Shown one piece after another: positions 41,899 to 51,230 of a stretch of DNA of 64,000 bases. Every line of letters begins with the position of its first letter. Position 1 is the first letter of the stretch. Below the pieces are notes generated by a model, which was given only the letters and a program-made list of their open reading frames with translations, ran no database searches and had not been told where the DNA came from. The position numbers and the translations under genes were made by a program. This DNA is from Bacillota bacterium (lineage in GTDB: Bacteria; Bacillota; UBA4882; UBA8346). The stretch is from contig JAEXDA010000039.1 of the NCBI GenBank assembly GCA_023401925.1, positions 86,277 to 150,276 on the forward strand, in the 5' to 3' direction.

Positions 41899-43023
41899 TT
41901 AAAACGAAACCCCCGGTGGATGGCAAAGTATAACCACCATAGGAGCTATGCCCCGGTTTTCCCAGGTTATTTCCTCTACAGAGGCCGGTAAAAAAATTTC
42001 ACAGGCTTGTTCCACCGGCATGTTACCCTGCTTCCACTTCATAGACCCCGAACCGGAAAGAATGAGGGCAATCGCAAAGTCTCCCCTTCCGGAGGTGGTA
42101 TAATGGCCTTGGATCTCCAGCCGTTCCATAGAAAAGTAGGCGCACCGTTCTGGCGGAATTACCGAAAATTGCTTACCGCCGGACTCTTCATGGATTAAAT
42201 GAGCTTTTAGATACCATTTTTCTAAAATTTCTTCCCGCCGGTATCCTTGATAATGAAAACAATCGAACATCTTTTGAAAGCCTAAGCCTTGATGGATTTG
42301 CTGATCCGTCATGGGCAAGCCCGCGGGTGATTTACGTTCGGTGCGAATCGTATAATCGGTCGGCTCCTGGGCTTCGATGAAGAAAACACCGGCGCCGGCC
42401 GCATGAGGGATCCCGCCTTCCACCAAAAAAACATCACCGGGACTGACTTCAAAACGGTGTAAGGACTCGATCATTCCTTGAATATTTTGGGTCTCAAAAA
42501 GCTCCTGCCATTTTTCCCGGGTAATTCCCGGTTTAAAACCAAACAAGACATAGGGCTTTTCCCCTTCGATCTTTCTACCGCCGATAATGTACCAGGCTTC
42601 GGTCTTACCAAATTCCGATCCAAACCCTTCCCGGGCAAAATCCCGGTCCGGATGGGCTTGAATGATCAAACGGCTGCATGAATCGAGCACCTTCACAAGC
42701 AGGGCTGTAGAAGTCCCGAATTTGGCCACATGTCTTTCACCCAAAAACCCTTGAGGGTTCTCCTCAATCAAATCTTTCAGGTAAACCGGCGCAGTGGCTA
42801 CTGGCTGATCAGGGAGCGCAACTCGGCTTAGTCCCTCAAAAGGAAGAGGATTTGGATTTCGCGCCAGGACAGTCGAAGCGACCCACTCTTCCGAGTAGTG
42901 TCCGTCCTCTCCCACCGATTGGCCTTGCCATTCATCAAGCAGCTTACCGCCGATAGCCGGCCGGTAAACCCGATTCGGCATTATTTTCAATGGTTGCTGG
43001 TAAAAATTACGATTCATACTCAT
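41899..43023 (-). CDS. manA: class I mannose-6-phosphate isomerase
   Basis: 374-aa cupin-type zinc enzyme interconverting mannose 6-P and fructose 6-P. Visible features are RLIIQAHPDRDFAREGFG (zinc-ligand region), KTEAWYIIGGRKIEGEKPYV and FLVEGGIPHAAGAGVFFIEA, with the active-site QEPTDYTIRTER. The ribosome site GAGG lies 5 nt before the ATG. Encoded next to Pgi and aldolase, with the 63-bp repeat between them. Confidence 0.92.
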   Translation of the reverse strand: MSMNRNFYQQPLKIMPNRVYRPAIGGKLLDEWQGQSVGEDGHYSEEWVASTVLARNPNPLPFEGLSRVALPDQPVATAPVYLKDLIEENPQGFLGERHVAKFGTSTALLVKVLDSCSRLIIQAHPDRDFAREGFGSEFGKTEAWYIIGGRKIEGEKPYVLFGFKPGITREKWQELFETQNIQGMIESLHRFEVSPGDVFLVEGGIPHAAGAGVFFIEAQEPTDYTIRTERKSPAGLPMTDQQIHQGLGFQKMFDCFHYQGYRREEILEKWYLKAHLIHEESGGKQFSVIPPERCAYFSMERLEIQGHYTTSGRGDFAIALILSGSGSMKWKQGNMPVEQACEIFLPASVEEITWENRGIAPMVVILCHPPGVSF

Positions 43024-43051
43024 TTTTATCCTCGTTCCGGAAATTACTTTG

Positions 43052-43114
43052 AACCTCGATCCGGCAAGTTTAAATGCGACTGAGGTTTTTGGGGTTACTT
43101 GCCGGATTCAAGTT
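43052..43114 (+). repeat. 63-bp dispersed repeat, copy 1
   Basis: Begins AACCTCGATCCGGCAAGT and ends ACTTGCCGGATTCAAGTT; the ends are 18-bp inverted repeats with 15 matches. It lies 20 bp downstream of the pgi stop. Related copies are at 46919-46980 (inverted), 60507-60569 and 62109-62169. Confidence 0.9.
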
Positions 43115-43133
43115 GAAAATAGCGAAATTGCGA

Positions 43134-44432
43134 TTAGGGTTTGCCTAAAATCTCAAACATCTTGGTTTTGTATGCTTCCACACCGGGCTGATCAAAGGGG
43201 TCTACCCCGAGTAAGCTCCCGGAAACGAAACAGGCATATTCAAAGAAATAAAACAGTTGCCCCAAATAATATTCATTCAGACCGGGAAGCTTGATGACCA
43301 TGCAAGGAACTCCCCCGTCACCATGGGCCTTCAGCGTGGCTTGATATGCCGCTTCATTTAACGCCGCGAATTCTTTCCCTTCCAAATAATCGAAACCATC
43401 CTGATCTCTTTGAGCTTCCGAAATCACCAAAGCCCCTTGAGGTTCCTCGATCGTTAGGAAACTTTCCAGCAAAAACCGTTTCCCTTGTTGAATATATTGC
43501 CCCAGGGAATGAAGATCTTCGGAATAAGAACAAGTAGTGGGATAAATTCCGGTAAGGTTTTTGCCCTCGCTTTCTCCAAAAAGTTGAATCCACCATTTGG
43601 CGAAATATTCCAAGCGGGGCTCAAAGTGAGACAGGATTTCCACCCCATAACCTTTTTTTAGCAATAGATTCCGGATCACAGCGTATAATACCGCCGGATT
43701 TTCTTGACACTGGACCGATTTCAGCAACAGCTCCATGTCCCTGGCCCCGGCAAGCATTTGCCGGATATCCAGCCCGGCAACAGCCATCGGCAATAATCCT
43801 ACCGCCGTTAATACCGAGAACCTGCCTCCCACATCGAGCGGGAACGGGAAAAGGCTGTACCCTTTGGCTAGCCCTAATTTCTCCAGGGAACTGCCGTTTA
43901 GGGAGCCGGTGGCGCAAATCCGGGTTGCTGCCTCTTTCTCCCCATAGGTATCTTCCATGAATTTCCGGATCATCCGGAAAACGATTCCCGGCTCAAGGGT
44001 AGCGAAGTTCTTGGCGATCACATCGACATAAACCGATTTCCCTTCCGCTTGTTTCAAAACGGACTTCAGATAATCCACAGCCAGGTTATTTCCGGCGTAG
44101 ATAATTTGCGGTTTATCGGGAACAGCTGAATATTCAGGGTGCATCGCCTTGATAGCGGCGCGCGCTCCTTGATTGGAGCCGCCAATCCCGATTAAAATAA
44201 AAATATCTCCATTTTCCCGGATCTGGCGCGCCTTGGTTTCGATCTTTCCAAGCAAAGCCTCATCCATTAACGAAGCGACATCAAACCAGCCTAAAACATC
44301 AGCCGAGGCCTTTTGACCTTGATTGATTTTTTGAAACAACTCATTATTCTCGGCAACGCTTGCCTGAATTTCTTTCTCTCCCACATAAGAAAGGACATTT
44401 TTAAAATCCAAGCGGATGTTTTTCCCGTTCAT
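43134..44432 (-). CDS. pgi: glucose-6-phosphate isomerase
   Basis: 432-aa Pgi. Signatures: LIGIGGSNQGARAAIKAMHP (phosphate-binding loop), FSVLTAVGLLPMAVAGLDIR and YPTTCSYSEDLHSLGQYIQQ with the conserved catalytic region, ending with a VDPFDQPGVEAYKTKM stretch. Normal length for the bacterial short type. Located between mannose-6-phosphate isomerase and aldolase on the same strand. Confidence 0.95.
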   Translation of the reverse strand: MNGKNIRLDFKNVLSYVGEKEIQASVAENNELFQKINQGQKASADVLGWFDVASLMDEALLGKIETKARQIRENGDIFILIGIGGSNQGARAAIKAMHPEYSAVPDKPQIIYAGNNLAVDYLKSVLKQAEGKSVYVDVIAKNFATLEPGIVFRMIRKFMEDTYGEKEAATRICATGSLNGSSLEKLGLAKGYSLFPFPLDVGGRFSVLTAVGLLPMAVAGLDIRQMLAGARDMELLLKSVQCQENPAVLYAVIRNLLLKKGYGVEILSHFEPRLEYFAKWWIQLFGESEGKNLTGIYPTTCSYSEDLHSLGQYIQQGKRFLLESFLTIEEPQGALVISEAQRDQDGFDYLEGKEFAALNEAAYQATLKAHGDGGVPCMVIKLPGLNEYYLGQLFYFFEYACFVSGSLLGVDPFDQPGVEAYKTKMFEILGKP

Positions 44433-44468
44433 GTAAAATCATTCCTTTCCATTGATTGCAAAACTCTT

Positions 44469-45626
44469 TTAAATTCCGGCTTTTCGGTAACGCTCCGCCA
44501 TTTGCTCCAAGCTAAGAGGTTCGACTTTGGAGGCAAAGCCCACCGAACCAAACTGGACGATCAAAGCCCCTACAACTTCCCGGACACCCCGCTTAATACA
44601 ATCGGTGAGGACCAAAATATCCTCGTCTGAAATGGGTACGTCGACAATCATTTGTTCCATGATAGGCGTTAAATATACCCTGGGATCGAATTGCTCCGCT
44701 TTTTCCTCCATTAATTCCCAAACCTTACCAACGGAAGAACTCTTTTGCTTGGAAGGATTGTTGATAAAATACTCGCGGATATTGCGGGTAACCGCTAGCC
44801 GGATATCGGTATCCACATTGATCTTACCGATCCCATAGGAAATTACCGACTTTAGTTCATCTAAGGGAATCCCGTTGGCATTAGTGATTTTACCCCCCAA
44901 CGCATTGATCTCTTCAACGATATAACGGGGAACCGTCGAGGAACCGTGGGATACCAACACTCCAAAAATCCCTTCATGTCGCAAATTTTCCATGGCGGCG
45001 ATGGCGATCTCTTTACGAAGTTTGACCCCTTCGCCCTTCACCGCGCCGTGTTTGGTCCCATAAGAAATAGCCAAACAATCGACTTTGGTTTTCTGGAAAA
45101 ATTCACAAACCTTCATGGGATTGGTATAAGTCGATTGTTCGGAAAACACATCATCTTCGACTCCGGCCAGCACTCCCAATTCCCCTTCAACACTTACCCC
45201 TAAAGCATGGGCATATTTAACCACTTCCCGGGTTAATTCCACATTTTGCTCGAAGCTCAATGAGGAGCCGTCAATCATCACCGAAGTATAACCGCCTTCA
45301 ATCGCCGCTTTGACCGAATCAAAATCTTTCCCGTGGTCTAAGTGCATTACAATGGGAATGGGAGAATTTCCGCCATATTTTTTGACCGCATCGGCAATCC
45401 GTTTGGCGCCGATTTTTTTGTCCGCCACTGTTCCATTCATAAAATCGGGCCGGCCACCCATAAAGGCATTGGCTAAATCGGCCCCTTGGAGAATGGCGGC
45501 GGAGCGGAACATTTCGTGGACCTCGATTACTGCCTGCGCCTGAGCTACGGCATTAACATTAAATCCCCCTTGGGCAAAACGGTACTGATTGGTTGCTTCC
45601 AGCAACGGTCGTAATGGTACTAACAT
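44469..45626 (-). CDS. class II fructose-bisphosphate aldolase family protein
   Basis: 385 aa. Zinc aldolase motifs: MHLDHGKDFDSVKAAIEGGY with the HxDH-type metal site, MIDGSSLSFEQNVELTREVV, SVEGELGVLAGVEDD and LVSHGSSTVPRYIVEEIN. INVDTDIRLAVTRNIREYF is the phosphate-binding end. It is longer than FbaA of Bacillus, mainly through the C-terminal tail after residue 300. Fructose-bisphosphate is the likeliest substrate given Pgi and Pfk nearby; tagatose-bisphosphate is an alternative. Confidence 0.9.
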   Translation of the reverse strand: MLVPLRPLLEATNQYRFAQGGFNVNAVAQAQAVIEVHEMFRSAAILQGADLANAFMGGRPDFMNGTVADKKIGAKRIADAVKKYGGNSPIPIVMHLDHGKDFDSVKAAIEGGYTSVMIDGSSLSFEQNVELTREVVKYAHALGVSVEGELGVLAGVEDDVFSEQSTYTNPMKVCEFFQKTKVDCLAISYGTKHGAVKGEGVKLRKEIAIAAMENLRHEGIFGVLVSHGSSTVPRYIVEEINALGGKITNANGIPLDELKSVISYGIGKINVDTDIRLAVTRNIREYFINNPSKQKSSSVGKVWELMEEKAEQFDPRVYLTPIMEQMIVDVPISDEDILVLTDCIKRGVREVVGALIVQFGSVGFASKVEPLSLEQMAERYRKAGI

Positions 45627-45671
45627 GGATGAATCATCCTTTCTTTAACCCGCGCACATGCGCTTTTTTTA

Positions 45672-46877
45672 TTAATCGTTAAAAAACGATTTAAATATCA
45701 AAGTGGCTGCCCCCGCTTCATAAAGATTATCCCGGACCTGGCGTTTTTTGATTATCACATCTCTAGCCAGTAGCGGAAAGACTTTTTCCAAAGTCAGTGT
45801 CCTCACCTTTTCAAAAAATGGAGGATAAGCATCAAATAAAGCACCCGATAACACGATTAACTCCGGATTGAAGGTTCCTACTTGATTGGCCAGGCCGACG
45901 CTTAAATAAGCGGCGGCTTCCTCCAGCATTTGTATACACAATGAGTCTCCGGCTTCGGCACAGCGGCAGATTAATTCGTAGTCGACTTTATCCGGCTGAT
46001 GGCCAACTTTTTCAAGCAATAGGGATTTGGCGCCCTTTTGCAAAGCCTCCCGGGTATTTCTTTCAAGGGCTTCGGTGGAACTATAGGTTTCAATGCATCC
46101 ACTGCGCCCGCAATGACAGGACCGGCCATCGGCATTGACGATCATATGCCCCAGTCCGGTGGTGAAGCAGTTTTTTCCCCGCAACACTTTTCCCTCGATA
46201 ATGATTCCATTGCCCACGCCCTCACTGCAGATCACATAAATCAGATTCTGGCATCCCACGCCAAACCCGTACCAGTATTCTCCCAAAGCCCGGGTATTGG
46301 CATTATTGTCAATCGCTATTTCCCAGCCGGTCTTTTCCCATAAGTAATCTTTCAAATGGATGTCCACCAACTGATGGGCGATGGCAAAATCGAGAATAAT
46401 CCCCCGGTTATAATCGACAATCCCGGGCGCTCCAATCCCGACACCGAGAACCTTCTGTTGATCAAGTTTTTTCCCCCGAACCAACTCCAGGATACTTTGG
46501 GCGATGGTTTGTTTGAAAATTTCCGGATCCCCGATTCCTTTAATGGATAAACTTTTTTTGGCGATCACTTCCATGGTGAAGTTAACCAGCGAAACCAGCA
46601 AATGATTCCGGGAAATATTAACTCCTATGCAATATCGAGCCTCCGGATTCAGTTCGATTTGCACCGGTTTCCGCCCCAGTTGGGATACGCCGCTCCCGGT
46701 TTCCCGGATAAATCCCTGAGCCAACAGATCTTCAACCACCCGGCCCACTGTCGGTTTAGATATCGTGGTCTTCTCACAGAGTTCAGTTCGGGACAAGGGG
46801 CCGCAACGCCGGATTTGGTTTAAAATTTCACTGCGATGCCCGATACGAATTTTAGAGATCCCTTCGAACTTTTCCAT
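45672..46877 (-). CDS. ROK-family transcriptional repressor
   Basis: 401 aa from the ATG at 46877 (AAGGAAA upstream). Winged HTH: LNQIRRCGPLSRTELCEKTT, then ISKPTVGRVVEDLLAQGFIR. ROK ATPase-like fold with the zinc motif CHCGRSGCIETYSS and the sugar-binding NNANTRALGEYWYGFG. Regulators of this kind respond to glucose, xylose or amino sugars. It is first in a string with aldolase, Pgi and ManA, and two palindromes resembling ROK operators flank its promoter, so autoregulation of the whole set is likely. Confidence 0.92.
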   Translation of the reverse strand: MEKFEGISKIRIGHRSEILNQIRRCGPLSRTELCEKTTISKPTVGRVVEDLLAQGFIRETGSGVSQLGRKPVQIELNPEARYCIGVNISRNHLLVSLVNFTMEVIAKKSLSIKGIGDPEIFKQTIAQSILELVRGKKLDQQKVLGVGIGAPGIVDYNRGIILDFAIAHQLVDIHLKDYLWEKTGWEIAIDNNANTRALGEYWYGFGVGCQNLIYVICSEGVGNGIIIEGKVLRGKNCFTTGLGHMIVNADGRSCHCGRSGCIETYSSTEALERNTREALQKGAKSLLLEKVGHQPDKVDYELICRCAEAGDSLCIQMLEEAAAYLSVGLANQVGTFNPELIVLSGALFDAYPPFFEKVRTLTLEKVFPLLARDVIIKKRQVRDNLYEAGAATLIFKSFFND

Positions 46878-46918
46878 AGCAATTTCCTTATAACGTTTTA
46901 GGCAACTTATCTCCATTT

Positions 46919-46980
46919 AACTTGAATCCGGCAAGTAACTTCAAAAACTCAGTCCCATTTAAACTTGCCGGATCGAGGTT
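46919..46980 (-). repeat. 62-bp dispersed repeat, copy 2 (inverted orientation)
   Basis: Reverse complement of the 63-bp family: starts AACTTGAATCCGGCAAGT and ends ACTTGCCGGATCGAGGTT. It lies in the leader between the ROK promoter and the ROK start, so it is transcribed and can fold into a hairpin. Confidence 0.9.
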
Positions 46981-47004
46981 TAAGTCAGCCCCACAAGCCA
47001 TTGT

Positions 47005-47076
47005 AATTAATTTCAAATTGAAATTAATTCACCTTCAGCATATCACGTTTGTTATTTAATTTCAAGCTGAAATTAA
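47005..47076 (-). promoter_or_regulatory. ROK operon promoter with two palindromic operators
   Basis: Palindrome 1 at 47005-47029 has perfect 12-bp arms (AATTAATTTCAA, centre A, TTGAAATTAATT). Palindrome 2 at 47056-47076 has TTAATTTCAA, centre G, CTGAAATTAA (9 of 10). On the minus strand TTGAAA (47060-47065), 17 bp, TATGCT (47037-47042) forms a promoter. Its -35 lies inside palindrome 2, and palindrome 1 is just downstream of the -10. The centres are 49 bp apart, which allows looping. Confidence 0.75.
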
Positions 47077-47170
47077 CTTCTTGGACAAAGGATCACTGTT
47101 TCCTAAAACATTTGGTATAATGAATATAAAACGATGAGGCGCACGCCGCGACGATAAAGGATGGGGATCG

Positions 47171-48685
47171 ATGGTAATCCTACTTGCCATTATCATGGTT
47201 GGGGCAATTATTTTATTCATTTCCAAAGCCCGAAATCCGGCAGCTTATTGGATGTCCCTGATTTTGTTGGGTTGGGGCTTCAGCATGTCCGGCCTGATTT
47301 TATTTATTTCGAAATACGGCGGCTTTTATTACAAGGTTAATTTAATTCTTTTTTTGAGCGATTCGATACGGCGTTTTTTATTGGAGCTTCCGGTTTCCAT
47401 CGACCTGATCAGCCGAATGATCAGCGCCGGGAGGTCTCTTTTTGTATTCAGCCTGGTGGGTTTGGCCCTGACCCTGAAATTCAAAAAAAAGAGCCGTTCC
47501 CTATGGAACTGGCATGTTCTCAACGCGGTTTTCCCGGTTCTGAACATTCTGGTTTATGATCCCTATGTTTACAAAAACTTCTTTGGCTTTATGGAAAGAA
47601 AATATATTTACCTGATAAGTCTGGGGACCCGGACCTGGTTTATCGTTTCGGTATTGATAGCCTTTTATCTGATGGTGAAAGGGTACCGCCAAATCTCCAT
47701 ACCCTTGGTGAAAAAGAAATTAAAAAGTTTTTACCCCGGTATGGTCGTGTTGACCTTGTTTTACTGTTATCTGGGTTTTATGGGACCGCTACAGGTAACC
47801 GATGTCCGCACTTATTATTATCTGTATTCCGACTTCAGCAACTACAACCCGCCTCTTTCCTTATGGGAATGGTATATCGGAGTCATTTCCGCCGGTCTTA
47901 CTTCATTGGTCAGCATTTTCTCAATCTGGAAATATACCGAAGTTGAAAATCAACTCGGAAAAGCCGACTTACAACTAGAACGGAAATTCAAAATTGCCAA
48001 TACCAGCGCCAGAGTTTTTACCCACGCGATTAAAAATCAATTAATCATGAGTAAATTGTTAATCGAAAAAACCAATCAATTATTAATCCATGAGGATTTA
48101 TCTTCCCAGGCTACGGCGGACCAAATCCGGCAAAATATCGATAACATCTCGGAAATTGTCAATTATACCCTGAACCGGCTGGACCAATTATACAAACCCT
48201 TCAAAAGTTTGATTCTCAGATTTGAACCAACGCCGGCCGGAACAATTCTCCAAAAAACCCTGGATAAATTTAAAACCGTGCCCTCCAATATTTTATTGGA
48301 ATACAACTTTAACGAAGCCAAATGGTCGATCTTGGCAGACACCAATCACCTGTCGGAAGCGTTATCCAATATTATCATTAATGCTTTTGAAGCCATCGGT
48401 GACCGACCCGGCGGAGCTGTCCGGATCGATTGCAATACGGAAGAAAATTGGAGTATCGTCAAAATCCGTGATAATGGCTGTGGTATTTCTAAAAGCCAAA
48501 TGAACAGCATTTTTGACCCTTTCTACACCAACAAAAATACCAATAAAAACTGGGGTGTCGGCCTCTCTTATGCCAAACAGGTAATCAAGGAGCATTTTGG
48601 CTATATTTATGTCGATAGCGAAGTTGGTTTGGGAACCGTTTTTAAAATTTTGTTGCCTGTATACCAGGTTGATGATAACGATTGA
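47171..48685 (+). CDS. 7-TM sensor histidine kinase (pair 2)
   Basis: 504 aa; same build as the kinases at 32567 and 54804. Seven hydrophobic segments occupy the first 265 or so residues. H-box ARVFTHAIKNQ, N-box NIIINAFEAIGDRPG, G1 DNGCGISKSQ, G2 NWGVGLSYAKQVI. A TATAAT at 47116-47121 probably belongs to its promoter. The ribosome site is AAGGATGGGG. Followed after 22 nt by its regulator. The signal is unknown; a transporter for a NitT/TauT-type substrate is nearby. Confidence 0.88.
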   Translation: MVILLAIIMVGAIILFISKARNPAAYWMSLILLGWGFSMSGLILFISKYGGFYYKVNLILFLSDSIRRFLLELPVSIDLISRMISAGRSLFVFSLVGLALTLKFKKKSRSLWNWHVLNAVFPVLNILVYDPYVYKNFFGFMERKYIYLISLGTRTWFIVSVLIAFYLMVKGYRQISIPLVKKKLKSFYPGMVVLTLFYCYLGFMGPLQVTDVRTYYYLYSDFSNYNPPLSLWEWYIGVISAGLTSLVSIFSIWKYTEVENQLGKADLQLERKFKIANTSARVFTHAIKNQLIMSKLLIEKTNQLLIHEDLSSQATADQIRQNIDNISEIVNYTLNRLDQLYKPFKSLILRFEPTPAGTILQKTLDKFKTVPSNILLEYNFNEAKWSILADTNHLSEALSNIIINAFEAIGDRPGGAVRIDCNTEENWSIVKIRDNGCGISKSQMNSIFDPFYTNKNTNKNWGVGLSYAKQVIKEHFGYIYVDSEVGLGTVFKILLPVYQVDDND

Positions 48686-48707
48686 CAGCAACGAAGGAGA
48701 AAATTTC

Positions 48708-49391
48708 ATGTATAGTCCGATTCGAATCGTGGTCGCAGAAGATCTCCCCATTTTGCGCCGGCATTTTTGCGAGTTAATCGAAAACGAACCCGATTTTCTT
48801 TTAGTGGGGCAGGCTTCCAACGGAAAAGATGCGGTTACTTTGGTGGATCAGCTCGGTGCTGATGTGGTTCTAATGGATATTGAGATGGAAATCAGAAATG
48901 ATGGGATCCTTGCAGCCAAAGAGATTCTCTCACGCCACCCGCAAATCCGGATCGTCTTCCTAACCATTCACGAGGATGATCAGACTGTTTTCGAAGCTTT
49001 TGATAGCGGCGCCGTCGATTATATTCTCAAATCCTTACCCAGCGAGGAAATTATCTCCGGCATCTGGGCGGCTTTCAGCGGAAAATCCCCCATCCGTCCC
49101 GAAGTAGCCGCAAAAATCCGCAACGAATTTACCCGGATTCGTAAAAATGAAAATCAAATCATCCAAGTAATGAATCGGGTGGGGCAATTAACCCATTCGG
49201 AGCGGGAAATTCTCCGCCTTCTCATGGAGGGTTCCAAGATATCGGCCATCGCCAGGCAACGATGTGTGGAGGAAGCTACCATCAAATCCCAAATTAATAT
49301 CATCCTGAAAAAGTTTAACAAGAAAAGAACCAAAGAAATCATTAAAATGATTGATGACTTAAAAATTGGCTATATATTCTCCAATTCATGA
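48708..49391 (+). CDS. LuxR/NarL-like response regulator (pair 2)
   Basis: 227 aa from the ATG at 48708 (GAAGGAG upstream). Receiver with E11/D12 acidic pocket, D57 (VVLMDIEMEIRNDG), T in FLTIHEDD and K in DYILKSLP. The C-terminal LuxR-like HTH reads LTHSEREILRLLMEG, then ATIKSQINIILKKFNKKRTK. The 3' end overlaps the convergent chemoreceptor gene by 22 bp, so the two transcripts are antisense to each other at their ends. Confidence 0.9.
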   Translation: MYSPIRIVVAEDLPILRRHFCELIENEPDFLLVGQASNGKDAVTLVDQLGADVVLMDIEMEIRNDGILAAKEILSRHPQIRIVFLTIHEDDQTVFEAFDSGAVDYILKSLPSEEIISGIWAAFSGKSPIRPEVAAKIRNEFTRIRKNENQIIQVMNRVGQLTHSEREILRLLMEGSKISAIARQRCVEEATIKSQINIILKKFNKKRTKEIIKMIDDLKIGYIFSNS

Positions 49392-51100
49392 TCTTCATGG
49401 ACAGCCGATTCATCAATATGAAAAACCCCTACCGTATCCTTTAAACTATTCGCAATGACTTTCAGGTTTTCCGCCATCCCTGTAACCTGCTCAATCACGG
49501 CGCTTTGTTCCTGAGCCGCGGCAGAAGTTTCTTCGGTGCTGGCGTAGAATTCCTCACTATTGGCCGCTAAGGAATGAATAGAACTATTAACTTCTTCATT
49601 TTTGCGCTCCATGATTCGGGCCGAATCGGCCACTTCATGAATTTGAGCCAGAATATCGTGGAGTTGATGGAAAATTCCCTCAAACTTCGTTTTGGCTTCC
49701 TCAGTTAATTTCAATCCGGACTCAACTTTGACCATTCCTTTTTGAATTGCCTCGCTGGCATCGACGGTTCGTTTGCCCATGGTGTTAATCGCTCCGGTAA
49801 CCATTAAAGCCGCTTGTTTTGATTGTTCAGCCAGTTTTCCGGTTTCTTCGGCTACCACACTAAATCCTTTTCCGTATTCACCCGCTCTGGCCGCCTCGAT
49901 GGCAGCATTGAGGGCTAATAAAGATGTCTGTTCCGCAATATTGCCAATCACTGAGGTCATCTTTTGGATCTCATCCGAGGAAAGCCGCAGATCCTTCATG
50001 ACCTTGGCAATTTCTTCGGTGGAATTGTAAACCTCCTTGATCTCCAAGGCTATCCGGGCCGTTATTTCCTGCCCCAATTGAGTGGAATCGGAAATATTTC
50101 GGGAGGTGCCGGCCATCTTTTCAGTTTCAGCGGAAACTTTTCGCACCAGTTCATCCAATTGAACGACATTTTGAGCAATGTCATTGACCTGGTTTACCTG
50201 CTCGGAGAAGGTCTTCGACAATTCCATCATCGCCAGACTCATTTCGGAAGAAGTCTTCCGGGAGTCATCGGAAGCCGTGGCCAATTCGCTCCCTGCCTTC
50301 AGAATAAACGCCGCTTGTTGATGGACTTTTTCAATTAGACCCCGCAGTCCCGCAATGGCGTTGTTGAGACCCATTACCATTTCGTTCACTTCCAAACACC
50401 CTTGGGCCCAGATATTTTGCGCCAAATCGCCGTCTTTCAATCTATGGGCGGCCTTTACCATGATATTGAGGGGATAAGCGATCGCGGCAGCAACAGCCAG
50501 CCCGATTCCAATCGAGAGCCCCAAGCCAAGCAGCAAAATTACCAGAGTGCTTATTTCCGATCGATGAATTTCCTGGCGGCCGGAACTCATTTTCTCAAAA
50601 GCGGTGTTGCGGATGGTATCTTCAAAATCGCCCAGATTCATGGTAATCCGGGTCAGATGGTCATCCAGCTCCTCAAAACGGCTCCGATCCGGGGGCTGAT
50701 TCAAAATTTCCTGCGCAGCCTGGAGTTCTTTCAGGATCAACTCGGTCTTGAGTGTATTAATTTTCTTTAGCCGGCTTACCATTTGTTTGGTGTCCTCGAT
50801 ACCGGAGTAAGCGGTAAATCCCTTTAAACCGGTCAACTCTTGATAATAGCGGTTGCGAATGCTTTCCAAGTCAACCTTTACACTATATAAGTTGATATAA
50901 TCCTGGGAACCGTTACTAAATACCTCCTGGGTCCGGGAACCCAGAGAATTGATGGTCTTGAACCCAATAAAGCCTTGAAGGATCATAAAAAACGCCATCA
51001 CCGAAATAATGATCAGAATTTGATAAAAGACCCTGATTCTTGTAAGAAACTTCAAAGAAGCCGCGATTTTGCCAAAAATAGCTTTCATGGTTCCAAACAT
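49370..51100 (-). CDS. methyl-accepting chemotaxis protein (four-helix-bundle type)
   Basis: 576 aa. One membrane segment near residues 28-48, an outside domain of about 140 residues that looks like a 4HB_MCP helix bundle, a second membrane segment near 185-210, a HAMP linker (AAHRLKDGDLAQNIWAQ) and a long coiled coil. The tip motif is EQTSLLALNAAIEAARAGEY, followed by GKGFSVVAEETGKLAEQS. It follows the NitT/TauT-like transporter on the same strand but behind a terminator. It may steer the cell towards that transporter's substrate, possibly through the binding protein. Confidence 0.94.
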   Translation of the reverse strand: MFGTMKAIFGKIAASLKFLTRIRVFYQILIIISVMAFFMILQGFIGFKTINSLGSRTQEVFSNGSQDYINLYSVKVDLESIRNRYYQELTGLKGFTAYSGIEDTKQMVSRLKKINTLKTELILKELQAAQEILNQPPDRSRFEELDDHLTRITMNLGDFEDTIRNTAFEKMSSGRQEIHRSEISTLVILLLGLGLSIGIGLAVAAAIAYPLNIMVKAAHRLKDGDLAQNIWAQGCLEVNEMVMGLNNAIAGLRGLIEKVHQQAAFILKAGSELATASDDSRKTSSEMSLAMMELSKTFSEQVNQVNDIAQNVVQLDELVRKVSAETEKMAGTSRNISDSTQLGQEITARIALEIKEVYNSTEEIAKVMKDLRLSSDEIQKMTSVIGNIAEQTSLLALNAAIEAARAGEYGKGFSVVAEETGKLAEQSKQAALMVTGAINTMGKRTVDASEAIQKGMVKVESGLKLTEEAKTKFEGIFHQLHDILAQIHEVADSARIMERKNEEVNSSIHSLAANSEEFYASTEETSAAAQEQSAVIEQVTGMAENLKVIANSLKDTVGVFHIDESAVHEDHELENI

Positions 51101-51152
51101 AAGATTCTCCTCTAGGTTCTTTCTATTTCACAATCTGGCAAACAAAAAATAG

Positions 51153-51214
51153 CCCAGACAGCTTTGAGCAAGCCTGTCGAAATAGGCTTGCTCAAACTAA
51201 ATAGTCTATCTGGG
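51153..51214 (-). terminator. nested terminator hairpin after the ABC transporter operon
   Basis: Inner perfect 12-bp stem TTGAGCAAGCCT/AGGCTTGCTCAA (51164-51195) inside an outer CCCAGA/TCTGGG (51153-51158, 51209-51214). On the minus strand it is followed by CTATTTTTTGTTT, a classic rho-independent terminator for the permease-ATPase-binding protein operon. Confidence 0.85.
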
Positions 51215-51230
51215 TGTCCGTAAAAATTTT

